From Taenia hydatigena (Eukaryota; Platyhelminthes; Cestoda; Cyclophyllidea; Taeniidae), in assembly GCA_036345935.2 (NCBI GenBank), contig JADWOT020000004.1:11648729-11712728 (forward strand): a stretch of 64,000 nt of DNA. The letters run 5' to 3'. How positions within the stretch are numbered: the stretch's first letter is position 1; every line of letters begins with the position of its first letter. The notes beneath the pieces are model-generated. The model was not told where the DNA came from, searched no databases, and saw only the letters and a program-made list of their open reading frames with translations. The position numbers and the translations under genes are program-made. This document shows, in pieces, positions 59,205 through 64,000 of the stretch.

Positions 59205-59441
59205 TTACCACTTTGAAGAGTTGGTGCCACTGAGGAGGGTTCTTGATTGGGAATCGCACAGCATTTGTTCACTCAGTCCGCCGCAAAATTCATAACTTGT
59301 GTACTGTGAAAAATCGCCCTGTATGACGGGCTTCTTTGCCATCCGTCCGCACAGACAGCACGTGTTGAAGACGCGGACGATGTATCTCCTCAACCTTGTA
59401 CGAATTCTTCCGCCAATTCCATGTGGCCCGTCCATTTCAAT
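59205..59441 (-). pseudogene. Orphan copy of the last exon of the micro-exon-type gene
   Basis: Matches exon 9 (28678-28998) including the TTATTTCAG acceptor. It has one extra codon (a CTC insertion in the Leu-Ser region) and a premature TAA where copy 1 has GAA, shortening it to about 79 codons. The upstream exons are missing because the duplication begins in the preceding intron, so it cannot make the full product. The reading frame up to the stop remains clean, with the Cys-Cys-Leu-Cys motif intact. Confidence 0.75.
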
Positions 59442-59616
59442 CTGAAATAAGTGAGGAAGTAGAGGAGCCACGGGAGGAAAAAGCGATTAGATGTAGTAAA
59501 GTGAGTTGGCGGGTGTGTGGGCTGATGAATGGGTGGGTGGGTGGACGATAAGGTGTTGGCGGAAAGTGGAGTTGAAATTAATAAGGCAACCAACTAGGCA
59601 TGCAACGAGCAACGAG

Positions 59617-61745
59617 CAACTTCTACACCGTTTGTTCGCGCATACCCCACGATTTACCCATAGTCATGAGGCCACGTCACTAAGTAATCCAGCAAGACCC
59701 ACTCCAGTCGCTGTGAATCCCTGCTGCCAGAGGTAACACCTACGCAAAACACACTTCACCTGCTAAGCAGCAATCCTCATCACCACACCCAACAGTAGTG
59801 CCTGTTTCGCCTAAACAATGACGCTAACTGCATTCACTTCTTCTAATCAACTGACCTCCCCTCCTCCTCCTCCTCCTTTTCAAATACCACACAACACAAC
59901 TGTCCCTCACCACCTTTATTGCTTTAAATACATCGGGTATTCTGGATAGCCATGACTTGGTGATATGAAACACATGCCACACGTGTAGGTGCAACGTAAC
60001 AAGAAGAGTGGTCACGGTGCAACGCGTTACAAACGCGTCTTCAGCAGGTTCAATCAACTTGTGAAAATGCAAACGCATTGGTTAACACCATATTCCTCGA
60101 GGAGAACAAATCAATTAACCCATCCTGTGCATGCAAGTACCGCAATAAAATCATGGATAGACACACAAAATAACCAGCATCTATGCTCCTACCTTACCTT
60201 TCACTTTGGGAGATCTTCCGCTTCTACTGCAATGGCGCCAAATCGGTGGTCCTTCTCAACCATTCATCCATACTTCCTTTCATCCACTGTGGACATGCCA
60301 CAAACTAACGTAATCCACTCTCAACACTGTCCTGAGTCGCGAATAGCAAGGCATTCATTTCCCAACAATTGTTGGCCCATAATCATTAGTAAAACGACCC
60401 ACTTGAATGAGAAGAGAAGCAAAACAACGCAACACTCAGCCGAATGCACAAGCCAGCCATTCATTTACGACCTTAACCGACCTTAGTGGCGTAGATATTC
60501 GAACCATAAAAAGGCATTGGACACCATCAAACTCACCACAAAGTCAGCTGAGTTATTCGAAAAGGCTTTTTGATACACCTCGAAACGTCAACAATGTTAC
60601 AAGACACATGTCTAAAGACAATTAAAATTTTCCATGAGGACGACACATTAAAATTAAGCGTTGTTATTGAAACTACTTTTGCTTTGCGCTGTTGCACCTT
60701 ATACTATAGTATCTATGCTTTGGTCGTCTGCTGAGATTCATTGCCATATCTCTCACTCGTGCGCAATTCGTAAACTCTTTCATTTGTGTATTTCTACTTT
60801 AAATTTTGTGTTTGTTACAAAACTGCTCTAGTTTGTGTTAGTTGTTGCATCGTATAAAACACATATATATTAAAAGCCTGATTGTTTTACCGAACGAACT
60901 TTGACCTGATTGGTCATGTTTGTACGTGGCTCGCGTAAGAGCTGCCTGTTTCGGCGACCGTTGTTTCGGATTAGTGAGCCTTTGTTCGCCGTAAGAAGTT
61001 GGAAATCTTGTAAGCCTTTGGTGCATTTTGGTTAGTTTTGGTGGTTTTGTTGTTAACAGATATTTTAAATGTCGACTTTCTTCTTTTACACAGGTACTTG
61101 CTGGAGTAAACGCAAAGGCCTCTTAATGTGACTGTTGAGACGTTTACTAAGGTGCAATTTAGCTACATGGCACTATAATTGATAAATTATGACCGTTTTA
61201 GCAGTGTGTGAGGCTGTGTCTTTTGTATTAATGACGTTGGAGTTTGATTAGTGAGGTGCAATTTGGTTGAGAGGAGTTATACTCTTACCAAGTGCTTGGC
61301 AATTACTTGCTTGGTGCTTTCTTGCGATCAAGCACCCATTACATGCATACTTTTGTACTTACATTTGTTCCTTCTTTATCACTCTATATGTTAGGCTAAT
61401 CGTTTCAGAAATAGCTGCAGTCGCTGTCAAGACTTTTTGTTTTCCATTTGCATTGCCTAGTCGCGTTGATTTTTCACTACACAATCCTTATTGCGAATAA
61501 GTAGGATCGTTTTTGCTGTTTCCAAGTGCTTAATTATTTAATCAAGAATGAGTTTTGATGAATGCGGTGGAATTTGATGAAGGGACTTGTGAGGAGTTTC
61601 AACGTTGTTCATTATTTCCTTGCTAGTATTCATCTTGTTTATAAATCTTATCCTCCACTTTCCTTTTCCGCTTTCATGCTAGAATAGACGTTGAAGAAGA
61701 GGAAGAAGAAGGAGAAGGAGATGGAGATGAAGCTGTAGCAATGAG
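59617..61745 (-). repeat. Segment B, inverted copy 2
   Basis: Reverse complement of 39190-41314, with near-equal length (about 2.13 against 2.12 kb). Its left end is fused to the start of segment A at about 59616. Confidence 0.88.
59989..60486 (+). CDS. ORF preserved in both segment B copies, unknown
   Basis: 165 codons in this copy, the longer partner of 40605-40964 (complement). The extra C-terminal part arises because the stop of copy 1 is not shared. Composition is Ser/Thr/His/Asn-rich, with no signal peptide, membrane span or known domain. The start chosen is the ATG at 59989; other in-frame starts are possible. Confidence 0.25.
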   Translation: MQRNKKSGHGATRYKRVFSRFNQLVKMQTHWLTPYSSRRTNQLTHPVHASTAIKSWIDTQNNQHLCSYLTFHFGRSSASTAMAPNRWSFSTIHPYFLSSTVDMPQTNVIHSQHCPESRIARHSFPNNCWPIIISKTTHLNEKRSKTTQHSAECTSQPFIYDLNRP

Positions 61746-62104
61746 CGTGAATCTCGCCTTCGCTATGACTTCGCGCATTCCCTAGGTAAGATTGGATTGA
61801 GTTGTTGGTGCCTTTTGTGGGTGCAGTAAGAGAATCGAAGTGCGTTGTTCTTATGTTGGGTGGAAAGGTGCTTTTCCTGTTTACCAATAAATAAATATTT
61901 CTTTTTTGCAACGGAAATGTGGGATTAGTTTCCACTGACCGTGCAGAGCTTGCTAAATGTGAAAGATTGCATAAGTACCTTTAAAGAAGTTTTAAGGGAA
62001 GTGTGAGTTTGATGCTTCTACCCCGTCAAAAGATGCGGTAGTGTTGCCTTCACACACTGCCAGCACATGAACATTCTCCACTTCCACCACTATCGGACTA
62101 ACAT
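61746..62104. other. Unassigned spacer
   Basis: Short interval between the end of segment B and the next gypsy LTR. Nothing recognised. Confidence 0.5.
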
Positions 62105-62336
62105 TGTGATGCTTATGTTCTTTAAGTGTGCTTTGTAGGCCAGGGGGGGGGCGACAATTTGAACCTGGTAGCGGAGCGTCGTGGCGACTCACAGGAGTGT
62201 GATTCATCCTCGTCCTGAACTCTTTTACAAGGTCTTGCTGTACTCACTCTCTCTCCCATCCATAATAAAGATGTCGAAGCGTGTCCAGACTTCTAATAAC
62301 AAGGGCGATAAGAAGGAAGAGGAGGAACCCTCTACA
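62105..62336 (+). repeat. Gypsy 5' LTR (232 bp)
   Basis: TGTGATGCTTATGTTC...CCCTCTACA. Contains AATAAAG at 62264 followed by the Gag ATG at 62271. A G-rich run (GGGGGGGG) at about 62142 is specific to this copy. Confidence 0.88.
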
Positions 62337-62830
62337 CTGATGGCAGCATTAGCGGACCTTCCCCGTTTCAAGGAAGGAAAGAATTTTGAGGATTGGATGG
62401 AAACCGTGAGGCTTAACATCCACTTATACCTCCAGCGGCACAGAATTCCGCTGATCCTGCACGCTCTTCCCCAGGAGCTTTTCTCAGCAGTGATTAATGC
62501 CGGGGTCACACCTGCCTCCGATCCTGATTAGTGCTGTGCGATCCTGGCTCAACTCGTTATCAGCCAGCGAGAGAGGTCGCTAGCTAGGGACTTCTTTTGC
62601 CGCGAACAAAAACCAGGCGAATGCGACTAGGAGTACACTGTGGTCCTGCGATTCCTCGCCAAACGGCGCTTCTGAGACTGCCTACCTAACAAGGTGAAAA
62701 ATTGGGTGGCTGTTCAATTCAAAGCCGAAATCCGACCACCGTCCATCACAGCAAAGCTCCAGGCCATGAAGATCAACGATCTCAGCCAGTTGGTGGAGGC
62801 AGCGTTCCAAATGTCCAACTGCCGACCGAA
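62271..62830 (+). pseudogene. gag: Gypsy gag starting inside the LTR
   Basis: The ATG at 62271 follows AATAAAG and is 66 nt before the LTR end. The frame reads through the LTR boundary and the primer-binding site (TGATGGCAGCA here) into LMAALADLP and NFEDWMETV, and stops at a TAG (62529-62531) where copy 1 has CAG. Homology with copy 1 gag (37531-38052) continues to about 62830 with further stops and indels. No zinc knuckle seen. Confidence 0.8.
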
Positions 62831-62959
62831 TTCTACACATCCACGTTGAACTCCGACGCGCCGTATCTCAGAAGCAGGTGAGCCGCACTATTTCTTATTC
62901 TGCCTACCCTCCCATGGTTCGATCCCATTCATGCAAGTCTCTGCCAAGCTAGCGGGGAC

Positions 62960-63154
62960 ACCCCTGCAGTTTCCCCCTTGACTCAGGTGCAGCCAAGGCA
63001 TTAGTGAATCCCCAAGCGTTCCCAGATCTCCACATCAAGCTTCACACTGGTACCCCCTCTGCAAATCTTCTCTTCGCAGAAGGTAGAAAGATGAAGGTAA
63101 AAGGCTAGACGTCGCTAAAAGTGTCACTACATAAGAAACCTGGACAGTCTTATT
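62960..63154 (+). pseudogene. pol: Gypsy aspartic protease
   Basis: The catalytic Leu-Asp-Ser-Gly-Ala-Ala is present (Asp-Ser-Gly at 62980-62988), and here the stop that follows it in copy 1 is absent. The frame is disrupted near 63105-63150 before the downstream ELVWDAILGMDFLRN segment, which continues in the RT frame below. Confidence 0.75.
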
Positions 63155-63970
63155 ATGTGCCCCGAGTTAGTTTGGGACGCTATACTCGGTATGGACTTCC
63201 TTCGTAACACCAAGGCAGTCCTGAATTTCGCAGAAGGGACACTCTTGACCCAGCGGCATAAGAAAACTACCCCAGCCAGATCTCCGCCCAGAAAGGACGC
63301 AGACGCAATCTGTAGCGCCCTCTTCGAAGCTGCAACCATCCCGGTCAACAACTTGGATGAGCTTTGCTCCCAGCTAACGCACATCACCGATGGCGAGAGA
63401 AAGGAGCTACGCTCCTTGCTTAGCAAGTATCCAAGCATGTTCTCATGGCAAGGAGCAAAACTCGGCCAAACAAGTATGGTCAAACACACGATTGGCACTG
63501 GCGAGTCCAGGCCCATTTGGCAACCACCCAGACGTATACCTCTGCCCCTCCAGGACGAAGTGAACCGTCTGGTGGAAGAGATGATCAGGGACGAAGTGAT
63601 CAAACCATCCAAGTCACCATGGGCATCTCCAATCGCACTAGTGAAGAAAAGTGACGGTAGTCTGCGGCTGTGCATCGATTACAGAAAGCTAGATGCCGTA
63701 ACTAAGAAGGACGCCTTTCCCTTACCTCACATCAACAACTCCTTGGATGCCCTACATGGATCAAAGTGGTTCTCCACACTAGACTTAAAGTCGGGATACT
63801 GGCAAGTAGAAGTGGCAGAAAAGGATAGAGAGAAGACGACTTTCATAGTACCCAACGGACTTTATGAATTCCAGGCCATGCCGTTTGGACTGTGCAACGC
63901 CGCAGCCACTTTCCAGCGCCTGTTGCAGACAGCACTGATTGGGCTGAGCATAACGCCAATCTCAAACTAG
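63155..63970 (+). pseudogene. pol: Gypsy protease end plus RT, catalytic box deleted
   Basis: 271 codons open: the protease C-terminus (ELVWDAILGMDFLRN), linker, then RT fingers and palm (SPWASPIALVKKS, CIDYRKLDAVTKKD, MPFGLCNAAATFQRL). At 63945/63946 it skips directly from LIGL to the sequence after the catalytic box. Compared with 36350-36420 (complement), 61 bp carrying YLDD are missing, which also shifts the frame to a stop at 63970. Upstream of the deletion it is cleaner than copy 1. Confidence 0.88.
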
Positions 63971-64000
63971 TCCTAGACCGTCTGCAAGATGCAGGTTTAA

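Larger units (their letters stand above)
54854..59615 (-). repeat. Segment A, inverted copy 2
   Basis: Reverse complement of 28500-32978, collinear throughout and somewhat longer because the ~178-bp array has more or longer units. It includes the orphan last exon at 59205-59441. Confidence 0.88.
62105..64000 (+). mobile_element. Ty3/gypsy retrotransposon, 5' half, cut by the window end
   Basis: Order: 5' LTR (62105-62336), degraded primer-binding site, gag, protease and RT, running off the window. Same family as 32979-38092. gag has stops and frameshifts, and the RT has lost its catalytic box by deletion, so this copy cannot mobilise itself. Confidence 0.92.

Noticed and set aside
1..64000. 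Spliced-leader RNA, rRNA or snRNA genes
   Set aside because: I looked for recognisable cores by eye and found none; a covariance-model search would settle it.

Overview
The window reads as nuclear DNA from a flatworm, most likely a tapeworm and probably a taeniid (Taenia/Echinococcus type). This rests on the long-intron, low-ORF-density sequence, the GT-AG introns around short exons, a Ty3/gypsy family, and a short non-coding LTR element (TRIM) like those I recall being described from taeniids. The genus is an inference. No rRNA, tRNA, CRISPR array or bacterial-style operon is visible.

Layout. 1-13.4 kb: no recognisable gene, but a large inverted repeat (arms about 5.73-7.44 and 9.40-11.04 kb) and a 0.4-kb direct repeat (8.66 and 11.04 kb). 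13.4-19.4 kb: a decayed copy of the first two exons of the gene at 26-29 kb, a partial gypsy LTR, a third copy of duplicated segment 'A', and a decayed gypsy pol fragment. 19.4-26 kb: mostly unassigned, with a solo TRIM LTR (24.12 kb) and a small gypsy RT fragment (24.8 kb). 26.1-29.0 kb: the best host gene model, nine exons on the + strand, six consecutive internal exons being multiples of three and all phase 1-1, two of them only 33 nt. 28.5-33.2 kb: segment A, with a tandem array of about 180-bp units. 33.0-38.1 kb: a near-complete but disabled minus-strand Ty3/gypsy element, with an 898-bp TRIM nested between integrase and 3' LTR. 39.2-41.3 kb: segment 'B'. 41.3-44.2 kb: simple-sequence-rich DNA with two convergent, related coding-like stretches. 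44-54 kb: mostly unassigned, with another copy of the exon 1-2 unit (47.1-47.8 kb), a truncated solo gypsy LTR (49.9 kb) and short duplicated blocks. 54.1-61.7 kb: an inverted copy carrying the gypsy integrase end, its LTR, A and B. 62.1 kb to the end: the 5' half of another gypsy copy, with the RT catalytic motif deleted.

How it fits together. The gypsy LTR sits at the same edge of segment A in all three A copies, so the insertion is older than the segmental duplication. The TRIM is present in only one of the two copies that retain the integrase end, so it is younger. The inverted copy at 54-62 kb has B and A joined in an order that would result from circularising and re-opening the 28.5-41.3 kb segment. 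TRIM and gypsy share the same primer-binding site (tRNA-Leu type), similar LTR ends and similar polypurine tracts, so a gypsy of this family is a plausible source of enzymes for the TRIM. The 26-29 kb gene has the architecture of a micro-exon gene. Its leading exons have been duplicated several times in the window and its last exon is duplicated within segment A.
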